Source of the DNA: Cupriavidus campinensis
GTDB taxonomy: Bacteria > Pseudomonadota > Gammaproteobacteria > Burkholderiales > Burkholderiaceae
DNA length: 64,000 nt
Direction of reading: 5' to 3'
Assembly (NCBI RefSeq): GCF_905397395.1
Contig: NZ_CAJPVH010000026.1
Span: 1 to 64,000 of the forward strand
The position numbers and the translations under genes are program-made. The notes under the pieces are model-generated. The model had not been told where the DNA came from. It ran no database searches and saw nothing but the letters and a program-made list of their open reading frames with translations. This document shows, in pieces, positions 34,169 through 42,896 of the stretch. The number at the start of each line of letters is the position of its first letter. Position 1 is the stretch's first letter.

Positions 34169-35089
34169 ATGCGCAGCACTCAGCACCCAACAGCCAAGGA
34201 CGCGGCGGCGCAAAGCTTCATCCAACCGTTGCTTTCTTGGCTCTGTTTCACTGTGCTTATGTTTCCCGGTGTTGCGCTAGGGATGGACTTCAAGATTTAC
34301 TACCAACCCCAACTTAAGTTGAAAATGCTTATCGGGGAGGGCAGGATTCAGGAACGTGATGCAGAGAAGTTTCTGGCGTTCGCCAAAATGGCTGACCGTG
34401 ATGACGAAGGACTCGTTACCCTTGTTTTAAATAGTCCAGGAGGAAATGTTGAGGCTGCTTCCCGGGTCGTCGATGCAATGGATAAAGTTCGCGTCTATAC
34501 AACAGTTCCAGATAATGCCAGGTGCTCGTCCGCTTGCGCTTCCATCTTGTTCGCTTCAGGGGAACGCCGAAGTGTTGTTGGTACTGGGATGCTCGGTTTT
34601 CACAGTTGCTACCGGCGCGATGGGCGAGCCTACGCCGAGGACTCGCTTTGCAACGAAATAATCGCGGCAAACGCATTGCAAAGGGGGGTCAGCCACGCGG
34701 GCATCAATCGTTTTGTTAAGCAATATGGTGCGCGAGACATGGCATGGGTCGGGCGCCACGTCGCTTGCAAGTCGCTGCAAGGTCTCTGTAAGCCAGGGCT
34801 ACTGGAAACTCGATACGAGACGAAGACTGCGTTGATTCAAAGTTTTGATTGCAGCAAGCTCATATCTGTTCAAGCGCAGCTTATCTGTGGGGACGTGGAA
34901 CTTTCCCGTGTCGATAAAACATTGGCAGAAGTCTACAATCAAATGATAAAAACATCGGCAAACAAGACACGGTTACGAGCGGATCAACGAGCATGGCTTC
35001 GCGATTCTCGCAACGCGTGTGGCGATAAAGCTTGTCTACTACGAATCTATCATATCCGCATCGATGAACTAAAGCGGATGCGGTCGTAA
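34169..35089 (+). CDS. exported ClpP-like protein fused to an LprI-like domain
   Basis: 306 residues; GAGGAGAAG precedes the ATG. A hydrophobic segment at about 18-38 (PLLSWLCFTVLMFPGVALG) should be a signal peptide or anchor. Residues 45-200 resemble the periplasmic ClpP/crotonase-fold proteins: LNSPGGNVEAASRVVDAM, then CSSACASILFASGERR with the candidate nucleophile Ser, and LGFHSC with the candidate His. Residues about 225-306 resemble the LprI lysozyme-inhibitor domain (FDCSKL...ICGDVELSRVDKTLAEVYNQ, RADQRAWLRDSRNACGD). Activity unproven; an envelope or lysozyme-related role is inferred. Confidence 0.8.
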   Translation: MRSTQHPTAKDAAAQSFIQPLLSWLCFTVLMFPGVALGMDFKIYYQPQLKLKMLIGEGRIQERDAEKFLAFAKMADRDDEGLVTLVLNSPGGNVEAASRVVDAMDKVRVYTTVPDNARCSSACASILFASGERRSVVGTGMLGFHSCYRRDGRAYAEDSLCNEIIAANALQRGVSHAGINRFVKQYGARDMAWVGRHVACKSLQGLCKPGLLETRYETKTALIQSFDCSKLISVQAQLICGDVELSRVDKTLAEVYNQMIKTSANKTRLRADQRAWLRDSRNACGDKACLLRIYHIRIDELKRMRS

Positions 35090-35729
35090 TGACGTGTCGA
35101 TTGACGTTGGCCATGCCAGGCATGGTTGGGTACCGCGCTGATTTACCACATCTCCCGGCACGAGTTCCGTCTCCGAGATTTCAAGGATCGCCCGGCCTTT
35201 GAGCCGAGGACGATCTTGGATCCCCGCATGGCATACCGCCGTCGTGCCTGGATAATCGAATTGGCCAGCGAAAGTCCGTTAGCTTGGCTGAAACCGACGT
35301 TCGAGCGGCCGAGTGATCGCGTGGATCAACGACGCTTCATGGCCGATGACCGCCGGCCGGTGCCGCCTCAGGTGGCAGCCTCTGTTAAGGATTGTTAGAT
35401 GTCTGCCCTCGACTTCAGACTGTGAGAAGCGCTGGCGCCTGTGGGCAGGCGTCAAACAATCCTCGAGGGAGGAAACCGCGGGATATTGCGATGTGGTGCG
35501 CCGTGCTATGGCGATTCAAGCGTCTGCTGGATCAGCACGGGCCGGGGACGTTGGACATACGTGTGGCGTAAAGCGGTCCCTGGGATCGCGGAAGGTGTCG
35601 ACAGCTCGGGACTACGAGGACGCTGCGCGTGTGTAATAGAGCTTCCCGAGATTGCGAGCGCGACTGTCCGCTTGCGGCTCCGCTCTCCGAAGAGCCGCCG
35701 GTTGCATTGGACGCGTCCGATGGGTGGTC
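35090..35729. other. gene-free stretch before the IS91-type element
   Basis: Several short frames on both strands, none with a good start or motif. One (35126-35398) has a moderately protein-like middle but no ribosome binding site. One end of the IS91-type element should lie here; I could not define it. Confidence 0.4.
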
Positions 35730-36899
35730 TCATCTTGAGGCTCGCAGTGGTGGCGGCCCGCGGATGCAGGCACTGCGCGGGATCACCTCGATGATCAGCA
35801 TGGGTGCGCCACAGTGTCGGCAGCGCAAGGGCGTCGGGGCAGCGCGATCGGTGTCGTCGGGTGAAGGGACGACATCGGGTACGACGCTCAATAGCTCGCG
35901 CGCTCTGGCCAGGTTTGCGCGACGCACCGGGTTGGCAAGCAGACCGTAGTGCCGGATGCGGTGAAAACCGCTGGGCAGCACGTGCAGCAGGAAGCGTCGC
36001 ATGAACTCACCGACGTCCAAGGTCATGGTTTTGTAGCGGGTGCGGCCTCGGGCACGGTAATCCTTCCAGCGGAAGGTCACGCCCCGCTCGTCCATCGCCA
36101 GCAGGCGCTGGTTGGAGATCGCCACGCGATGGGTATAGCGCGATAGATAAGCCAGCACCGCCTCGGGTCCGGCGAACGGCCGCTTGGCATACACGACCCA
36201 TTCGGAAGTGCGTAGTAGCGCGATCCACTGTGCAAAGGCGGTCGGATCGGCGAGCGCAGCGTAGTCGCCAAAGAACCGCAACTGACCCTGCCCATGCGCG
36301 GCTTGGAGGGCCTCGAGGAAGCGGTGTCGGAACAGGCGGGAGAGCACGCGCACTGGCAGGAAGAAGCCAGGGCGGCAGGCCACCCATCGTTCGCCGTCCA
36401 GTGACAGGCCGCCGCCGGGGACGATGCCGTGCACGTGCGGATGATGCGTGAGTGCCGATCCCCAGGTGTGCAGCACCAGGGTCGCCCCAATTTGCGCGCC
36501 GAGGTGCTTCGGGTCGGCGGCAATGGTGCGCAGGGTGTCGGCGGCGACATCGAACAAGAGGCCATAGATCACGGTCTTGTTGTACCAGGCGATGGCGCTG
36601 ATGGGCGCGGGCAGTGTGAAGACGACGTGGTAGTACTCCACGGGGAGCAGGTCCTCACTGCGCGCTTCGAGCCAGCGATGCGCAGCGCTGGCCTGACACT
36701 TGGGGCAATGCCGGTTACGGCAGGAGTTATAGGACACCTCGAGGTTGGCGCAGCCGGAACAGCGCAGCACATGCCCTCCCAGCGCTCCGGTACGGCACTG
36801 TTCGATGGCGGACATGACCTGCAACTGCCCAAGGCTCAAGCGGGCAGTCTGGCGCCAGGCCGGTCCGTGGAGGCGGAAGATGTCTGCGACCTCGAGCAC
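35730..36899 (-). CDS. IS91-family HUH transposase
   Basis: 389 residues from GTG 36899 (VLEVADIFRLHGPAW); this start leaves the preceding recombinase room to end at 36923 if its frame were intact. An N-terminal zinc finger (CSGCANLEVSYNSCRNRHCPKC) is followed by the HUH metal-binding motif HPHVHG in a LTHHPHVHGIVPGGG context, and the catalytic Tyr region YLSRYTHRVAISN. A second CxxC pair (CRHCGAP) stands near the end. It nicks and joins single strands for rolling-circle transposition. The length is normal for the family, so it is likely intact. Confidence 0.92.
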   Translation of the reverse strand: MLEVADIFRLHGPAWRQTARLSLGQLQVMSAIEQCRTGALGGHVLRCSGCANLEVSYNSCRNRHCPKCQASAAHRWLEARSEDLLPVEYYHVVFTLPAPISAIAWYNKTVIYGLLFDVAADTLRTIAADPKHLGAQIGATLVLHTWGSALTHHPHVHGIVPGGGLSLDGERWVACRPGFFLPVRVLSRLFRHRFLEALQAAHGQGQLRFFGDYAALADPTAFAQWIALLRTSEWVVYAKRPFAGPEAVLAYLSRYTHRVAISNQRLLAMDERGVTFRWKDYRARGRTRYKTMTLDVGEFMRRFLLHVLPSGFHRIRHYGLLANPVRRANLARARELLSVVPDVVPSPDDTDRAAPTPLRCRHCGAPMLIIEVIPRSACIRGPPPLRASR

Positions 36900-37797
36900 A
36901 ACGAGCTCGGCGGCAGGACGTCCTAGTCGGAACGCAGGTTCTCGAGTGGGCTGATGACCTGCGCAGCAGATCGGTGGCGACCTGGGCATAGAGCGCTGTC
37001 GTCTCCAGCTTCTTATGCCCAAGCAGTACTTGAATGACTCGGATATCGACCTTCTGTTCGAGCAGGTGTGTGGCGAAGCTGTGTCGCAGCGTATGCATGG
37101 ACACGTGCTTCTCAATCTGTGCCTCCTGGGCAGCGGCATGGATGGCGCGATTGAGTTGCCGGGTGCTGAGTGACTCGATGGGATTGAGGCCAGGGAACAG
37201 CCAGCCTCCGTCGAGCATCTTGCCTTGGGCATGGGCGACGCGCCACCAGACGCGCAGGCGTTCGAGCAGCACGGGCGAGAGCATCGCGTAGCGGTCCTTG
37301 CAACCCTTGCCCTGTTCGATGCGCAGGGTCATGCGTTCACTGTCGATATCGGTCACCTTCAATGCCACCACTTCGCTGGCGCGCAAGCCGGCGCCATAGG
37401 CGACCGCGAGCGCGGTCTGGTGCTTCAGGTTCCCAGCGGCCGCCAGCAGCCGGCCGACTTCGTCGGGACTGAGTACCACGGGCAGGGTGCGGGGTACTCG
37501 TACCGGACGCATCTTGGCCATGCGTTGGGCATCGCCGAGGGTCACTTCGAAGAAGAACTTCAGTCCCGTGATCGCCGCATTGAGCGATACCGGGGAAATA
37601 CCGTGGTCGACCAGATGGAGTTGATAGCGCCGCAGGTCCTCGGTGCTGGCTGTGTCGGGCGCGTGGCCCAGGAAGGCCGTGAACTGGCACCCGGCGTGGA
37701 TGTATTGGCTCTGGGTCTTGTCCGCAAGCTTGCGCATGCGCATGTCCTCGATCATGCGCTGGCGTAGCGGGCTGACGGTAGGTGTCGCGACTGACAT
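36727..37797 (-). CDS. IS91-associated tyrosine recombinase with shifted C-terminus
   Basis: The first 280 residues are a complete phage-integrase-type recombinase: N-terminal SAM-like domain (20-95), then catalytic R139, K167, H235-x-x-R238, H261 and nucleophile Y270 (TTALYAQVAT). After L278 the frame becomes Arg/Cys-rich and runs to 36727, overlapping the transposase. One base away, the alternate frame reads VISPLENLRSD and stops at 36923, the expected end for this family. A single-base deletion near 36958-36963, or a programmed shift, is likely. All catalytic residues precede it, so function may survive. Confidence 0.85.
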   Translation of the reverse strand: MSVATPTVSPLRQRMIEDMRMRKLADKTQSQYIHAGCQFTAFLGHAPDTASTEDLRRYQLHLVDHGISPVSLNAAITGLKFFFEVTLGDAQRMAKMRPVRVPRTLPVVLSPDEVGRLLAAAGNLKHQTALAVAYGAGLRASEVVALKVTDIDSERMTLRIEQGKGCKDRYAMLSPVLLERLRVWWRVAHAQGKMLDGGWLFPGLNPIESLSTRQLNRAIHAAAQEAQIEKHVSMHTLRHSFATHLLEQKVDIRVIQVLLGHKKLETTALYAQVATDLLRRSSAHSRTCVPTRTSCRRARCARGRRHLPPPRTGLAPDCPLEPWAVAGHVRHRTVPYRSAGRACAALFRLRQPRGVL

Positions 37798-38456
37798 GGC
37801 TGTGCTCCTGTCGAGAATCGAGGCGAGTTACCTCGGTTCTCAACTTAGGAAACAGCGCAGGCGCTTCAGTCACTTCGCACGTTTGCCGAAGGGTTACCGC
37901 GCGAGCGGTTTAGTCCGCTGACCCATCTCGGTCTTTTGACGCTACAACTCGAATGACCGCAATCTGAGCGACAGCAGACGCATTCTTCTCTCGTTCGGCA
38001 CAGGGTTTCTGTCCTCGACCATCCGGCTAGGACTCACAGTTTCCAGAAGCAACTGCTGACCCCGTCTGTGTCGTTCGTCCACCTCACGACCGATGGCCGT
38101 ATTAAGGCGCCATGCTGAGGGCGCGGGGCCTCTTCCCTGGCGCTAACGGACCATTTCTCAGCCTATCTGCGGCACAAACGAGACATAAGTGAGCACACGC
38201 TTATTAAAATTCGATAATTTTACCGAAAATATCGAAATTAAACATATCAGTTATAAAAAAATTTCACTACAACTTTGGCCGGCTGCGTTAATCGTCCGAT
38301 GCGGACGGTCTGCTACATTGCGCCCACCTGTACGCCGTGTGGAAAGTCGCGCGGTTGTATTGGCGGAAATACATTAGGGCGCCGGGGAGGAATGCCGGCC
38401 AACATGACGGGTACTGTCGCTGCGCAGTGCGTGCGGCGTCCAACAACAAAAAGAAC
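37798..38456. other. upstream region of the type I secretion operon
   Basis: No supported gene. Positions 38180-38290 are strikingly AT-rich against the local background and hold a perfect palindrome AAAATT-CGAT-AATTTT (38206-38221) followed by more A/T tracts; this is the likely promoter or regulator-binding region for the secretion genes. The other end of the IS91-type element should lie near 37.8-38.1 kb. Confidence 0.45.
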
Positions 38457-40626
38457 ATGGCTGAACGGCATCTTCCGCTGACGCTCGTCGGCGGCGAGGA
38501 CAAGCACGCGCATGCGGAGGACGCGGCTAAGGATACGCTCCTGATGTGCCTCGCGCTTGTGGCCCGGTTTCATGGTATCGCGGCGGACCCCGCCCAGATT
38601 GCGCATATACATCGCGCTGCGGATGTGATGACGCTCACCGAGCTATTGCTGGCGGCCCGTGAACTGGGGCTGAGCGCAAAAGCGGTGAAGCCCGATCCCT
38701 CGCGCCTGTCACGGCAATCGCTGCCGGCGATTGCACTGGACCATGACGGCACGGCTTTTGTCCTTGCGCGCCATGATGCAGGAAAGGTTCTTATCCAGGC
38801 GCCCGCAGCAGGCCGGCCCGAAACGCTGACCGAAGCCGCCTTCCTGGCGCGCTGGACTGGCGAGCTGATTCTCTTCCAGAGCCGCGCCTCCATTGCCGGC
38901 GACCTGGCCAAGTTCGATTTCAGCTGGTTCATTCCTTCGATCGTCAAGTATCGGAAGCTGCTTGGCGAGGTGCTGCTGGTGTCGTTCGTGCTGCAATTGC
39001 TTGCGCTTGTCACCCCGATGTTTTTCCAGGTTGTCATGGACAAGGTGCTCGTGCATCGCGGATTCACCACGCTCGATGTCATTGCCATTGGCCTGGTTGC
39101 TGTCACGCTCTTCGAGATCGCACTGACCGTACTGCGCACCTACGTCTTCGCGCATACGACATCCCGGGTGGACGTGGAGCTTGGCGCAAAGCTGTTCCGG
39201 CATCTGCTGGCGTTGCCGCTTGCCTACTTCCAGGCGCGCCGGGTCGGCGATTCGGTTGCCCGCATTCGCGAACTGGAGAGTATCCGTGGCTTTCTGACGG
39301 GAAACGCGATCACCGTGGTGCTGGACCTCGTGTTCTCCGCAGTGTTCGTGGCCGCGATGCTCTACTACAGCGTCTGGTTGACAGTCGTCGTCCTGATCTC
39401 GCTGCCCTGTTACTTCCTGATCTCGCTTGTCTCCACGCCAATCCTGCGTGGTCGCCTGCACGAGAAATTCAATCGCAGCGCCGAAATGCAGGCGTTCCTG
39501 GTGGAGAGCGTCAGCGGCATTCAGACCGTCAAGGCGATGGCCGTGGAACCGCAGTGGACCAGAAAATGGGACGGGCAGTTGGCGCAGTACGTTGGAGCCG
39601 GCTTCAAGGCCGCCACGGTAGGGTCGGTGGCCGGCAACGGCGTGACCCTGGTCAGCAAGATCACGACGGTCGCGACCATGTACTTTGGCGCGAAATTCGT
39701 GATTGCCGGCGATCTCACCGTGGGCCAGTTGATCGCTTTCAACATGCTGTCCGGGCATGTGGCCACGCCGATTATGCGGCTGGCGCAACTCTGGACCGAT
39801 TTCCAGCAAACCGGCATATCGGTGCAGCGTCTGGGAGACATCCTCAATACCCGTACGGAGGCGCACGGCAGCCGGCCTGCGCTGCCGCCGATGAACGGGG
39901 CTGTTTCCCTTTGACAACGTCGTCTTCCGCTATCGGCCGGACATGCCCGAGGTGCTGCGGGGGCTGAGTCTAGACATCGCGCCCGGGGAGGTAGTTGGCA
40001 TCGTGGGGCGGTCGGGGTCCGGGAAAAGCACACTGACTCGGCTGGTGCAACGTCTTTACACCCCAGAGCGCGGACGAGTCACTGTCGATGGTGTCGACGT
40101 GGCGCTTGTGGATGCCTCGTCGTTGCGTCGTCAGATCGGCGTGGTGCTGCAGGAAAACGTGCTGTTCAGTCGCAGCATACGAGAAAACATTGCGCTGGCC
40201 GATCCGGGCGCGCCCCTGGAGTTGGTCATCCATGCGGCGACGCTGGCTGGCGCGCATGAGTTCATCTCCGAACTGCCTGAAGGCTATGACACGCCGGTTG
40301 GAGAGCATGGTTCGTCGTTGTCGGGGGGGCAACGGCAACGCGTCGCCATTGCACGCGCATTGATGGGCAATCCCCGCATCCTGATCTTCGACGAAGCCAC
40401 GAGTGCGCTCGACTATGAGTCCGAGCGAATCATCCAGGAAAACATGAAGGCTATCTGCCGCGGTCGAACGGTGCTGATTATCGCGCACCGGTTGTCAGCC
40501 GTCCGTGATGCCAACAGGATCGTTGTACTCGATCGCGGCGAGATCGTCGAGGTGGGTAGTCACGGTGATCTGCTCTCGCGCCAGGGTGGGCACTACGCGC
40601 GGCTTCACGCGATGCAGGCGGGCTGA
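38457..40626 (+). pseudogene. HlyB-type type I secretion ABC exporter, frameshifted
   Basis: The gene would encode about 722 residues, normal for the family. Part 1 (38457-39914): an N-terminal C39-like domain without a catalytic Cys in the right place (about 1-130), as in RTX exporters, then six membrane helices (about 155-430). Part 2 (from 39910 in another frame, first ATG 39943): ATPase with Walker [10 protein letters not shown], signature LSGGQRQR, Walker [13 protein letters not shown] and switch His (IIAHRLS). At 39904-39912 the sequence GTTTCCCTTTGAC has one extra C compared with the frame [13 protein letters not shown], giving an immediate TGA. It is either a real null mutation, a phase-variable site or a sequence error. 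The HlyD gene follows 1 nt after. Confidence 0.88.
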
Positions 40627-40627
40627 C

Positions 40628-42052
40628 ATGGCAAGCCTGCACTCCAAGGCACTCGGCGATCTGCTGGGCCGTCACGTCAGGGTCTGGAGAGCCGCATGGG
40701 CCGACCGGAAGCGGCTGGACGGGCCTGGCTATTCCATCGACGAGGCGGCATTTCTGCCGGCGGCACTGGCGCTGACCGAAGCGCCGCCATCACCGGCACC
40801 GCGCGTCGCCATCTGGGTTCTGCTCGCCCTGGTGACAGTGGCCCTTCTGTGGGCGGTCGTCGGCAAGGTGGACGTCGTAGCCAGTGCGCTCGGCAAGGTC
40901 GTGCCCAATGATCGCACCAAGGTCATTCAGCCACTGGAGGTGGCGACCGTGACAGCAATACGCGTCACCGACGGCCAGTCGGTGAAGGCTGGCGAAACGC
41001 TGATCGAGTTGGACCCCACCGCTAGCGGCGCGGACCGCTCCCGTATCGCCAGCGAACTGTTGCTGGCGCGCCTGCAGACCGCACGTGCAAGGGCTTTGCT
41101 CGAGGCCGTCGAAAGGCATCGCGACCCGGTACTGCAACGCCCAGATGCCACGCCGGAGAGTGCATACCAGGAGGCGCAAGGCTGGCTGCTAGGCCAGTAC
41201 AACGAGTACCGTGCCAAGGCGGCCCGGATCGATGCTGATGCGGCGCGACGCGACGCAGAGCGGCAGTCCACCCTTGAGATGGTCCGCAAGCTCGAACAGA
41301 CGTTGCCGCTTGCGCAGCAACGCGCACGAGATTTCAAGGACCTGATGGACCGGAACTTCGTGTCGAAGCATGGCTATCTGGAGAAAGAACAGGCCCGTAT
41401 CGAACAGGAGGCCGACCTCGCCACGCTGCGCAGCCGCCAAAAGGAACAGGACGCAATCCTACGCGAGGTTCGCGCCCAGCGCGATGCGCTGGCTGCGGAG
41501 ACCCGGCGCGTGAACCTGGACCTGCTCAACGACGGCTTGCAGAAGGAAGAGACGCTGGTCCAGGAGTTGCGCAAGGCCACGGCGCGATTCAATCAGACGC
41601 GCTTGACCGCGCCCGTGGACGGTACGGTACAGCAACTGGCGGTACATACCGTCGGTGGCGTGGTGACCGAGGCGCAGCCGCTGATGGTGGTGGTGCCGCG
41701 CGACAACCCCGTCGAGATCGAGGCATTCCTGGAGAACAAGGACATTGGCTTCGTGCAGCCGGGCCAGCCCGCCACGGTCAAGGTGGAGACCTTCCAGTAC
41801 ACGCGCTACGGGACCATCGACGGCGTGGTGTCTTCCATCTCCGATGATGCCATCCAGGACGAGAAGCGTGGCCTGATCTATTCCACGCGCATCCGGTTGC
41901 TGCGTTCCGCACTCGACGTCGACGGTCGCCGGGTCAACCTGACCCCAGGCATGGCCACCACCGTGGAAATCAAGACCGGCAAGCGCCGAGTCATCGAATA
42001 CATCATGACCCCGCTGCTACAGCATGCGCAGGAAAGTTTGCGCGAACGATAA
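40628..42052 (+). CDS. HlyD-type membrane fusion protein of type I secretion
   Basis: A 474-residue adaptor linking the inner-membrane exporter to the outer-membrane channel. One transmembrane helix at about 58-78 (IWVLLALVTVALLWAVVG), then the lipoyl halves (about 85-130 and 330-370; LEVATVTAIRVTDGQSVKAGE, TAPVDGTVQQLAV) separated by a long coiled coil (about 135-325), and a beta-barrel end (FQYTRYGTIDGVVSSIS, LTPGMATTVEIKTGKR). ATG at 40628 is one base after the exporter stop, so translation is coupled. Intact. Confidence 0.94.
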   Translation: MASLHSKALGDLLGRHVRVWRAAWADRKRLDGPGYSIDEAAFLPAALALTEAPPSPAPRVAIWVLLALVTVALLWAVVGKVDVVASALGKVVPNDRTKVIQPLEVATVTAIRVTDGQSVKAGETLIELDPTASGADRSRIASELLLARLQTARARALLEAVERHRDPVLQRPDATPESAYQEAQGWLLGQYNEYRAKAARIDADAARRDAERQSTLEMVRKLEQTLPLAQQRARDFKDLMDRNFVSKHGYLEKEQARIEQEADLATLRSRQKEQDAILREVRAQRDALAAETRRVNLDLLNDGLQKEETLVQELRKATARFNQTRLTAPVDGTVQQLAVHTVGGVVTEAQPLMVVVPRDNPVEIEAFLENKDIGFVQPGQPATVKVETFQYTRYGTIDGVVSSISDDAIQDEKRGLIYSTRIRLLRSALDVDGRRVNLTPGMATTVEIKTGKRRVIEYIMTPLLQHAQESLRER

Positions 42053-42071
42053 GCTCAGGACACAGACCAAC

Positions 42072-42863
42072 ATGCAACTACACATGCAAACGACCTCATC
42101 CAACCTTTTCGGGTGGTTCCGTCATCGAACTCATGCGTACGGCATGGCCTGCGTGGTGGCGCTGCTTGCGTGCGCAGCACTTCCCGCCAGTGCCGCGCCG
42201 CAGCCCGACAGCTACGTCGGCCACCTCGGGGGCGTGCCAGTCAGCATCCCGCGCACGTATGGCCGCTTTCTCGAATACGACGGTGACCCAAATTTCATGG
42301 AGAAGCGCAAAGGCGAAGCACCGCCACGGGACTACAAGTCCGGCATTCGCGGCTTTGCATTCGAAGTGCACTTTCCCGACATGGCCGTGCTTGATGTCCG
42401 AAATCCCGACGCGACGCCAAAGGAAACACTTTCCACCAGAAGATGGATGCGCGTGCTGGTCTGGGCGAACAGCGACTTCAGGGTCGACAGCGAGACATAC
42501 ATGGTACGTATGACGAAAGAGGTCCGATTGACTGGCCCCGATCCCTATCGCGAAGAGCCCGGGCTTGTACACGGTCTGCGCGCATATTCGAATATTAAGG
42601 ACGATGAGCGGCATGTAGGGGGTAGCGGCGAGAGACGATACCTGGAGGTCGGCAAAGACGGGAAGACGCTGACCCATATCGCGTGCAAGGTCAGCGTGTA
42701 TGCGTCGAGCAGTTGCGCCATGACCTTTGTACTGGATCCAGCCATGCACGCGAAGATCCAGGTGACCTTTCGCAAGGGACTGCTGGAAGACTGGCGCGAG
42801 ATCAAGACGTCGGTATCGAAAATCATGCTCGGATTCGCAGTCTCCGACAAGTCTGGCAAGTAA
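42072..42863 (+). CDS. exported protein of unknown function in the RTX operon
   Basis: 263 residues. The N-terminus (about 25-42, MACVVALLACAALPASAA) is a signal peptide after a slightly long polar stretch; mature start near APQPDSY. The mature protein has beta-type composition and two cysteines near the end (IACKVSV, SSSCAMTF) that may pair. It lies 19 bp after HlyD and 33 bp before the RTX gene, all in one direction. I do not recognise the family. Candidate roles from position: periplasmic accessory factor or a self-protection protein against the RTX product. Confidence 0.75.
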   Translation: MQLHMQTTSSNLFGWFRHRTHAYGMACVVALLACAALPASAAPQPDSYVGHLGGVPVSIPRTYGRFLEYDGDPNFMEKRKGEAPPRDYKSGIRGFAFEVHFPDMAVLDVRNPDATPKETLSTRRWMRVLVWANSDFRVDSETYMVRMTKEVRLTGPDPYREEPGLVHGLRAYSNIKDDERHVGGSGERRYLEVGKDGKTLTHIACKVSVYASSSCAMTFVLDPAMHAKIQVTFRKGLLEDWREIKTSVSKIMLGFAVSDKSGK

Positions 42864-42896
42864 CTCTGAAATTGGGTGGCTCTCGGAGCGGGGCCC

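Larger units (their letters stand above)
35730..37797 (-). mobile_element. IS91-type element with transposase and tyrosine recombinase
   Basis: Two genes read leftward: a site-specific recombinase, then an HUH transposase. This gene pair is standard for a subgroup of IS91-family elements that move by rolling circle. Such elements have no inverted repeats or target duplication, so only the coding extent is given and the real ends lie outside it. Confidence 0.85.

Noticed and set aside
35126..35398. 90-codon rightward frame beside the IS91-type element
   Set aside because: No ribosome binding site, no motif, and competing frames of similar quality.
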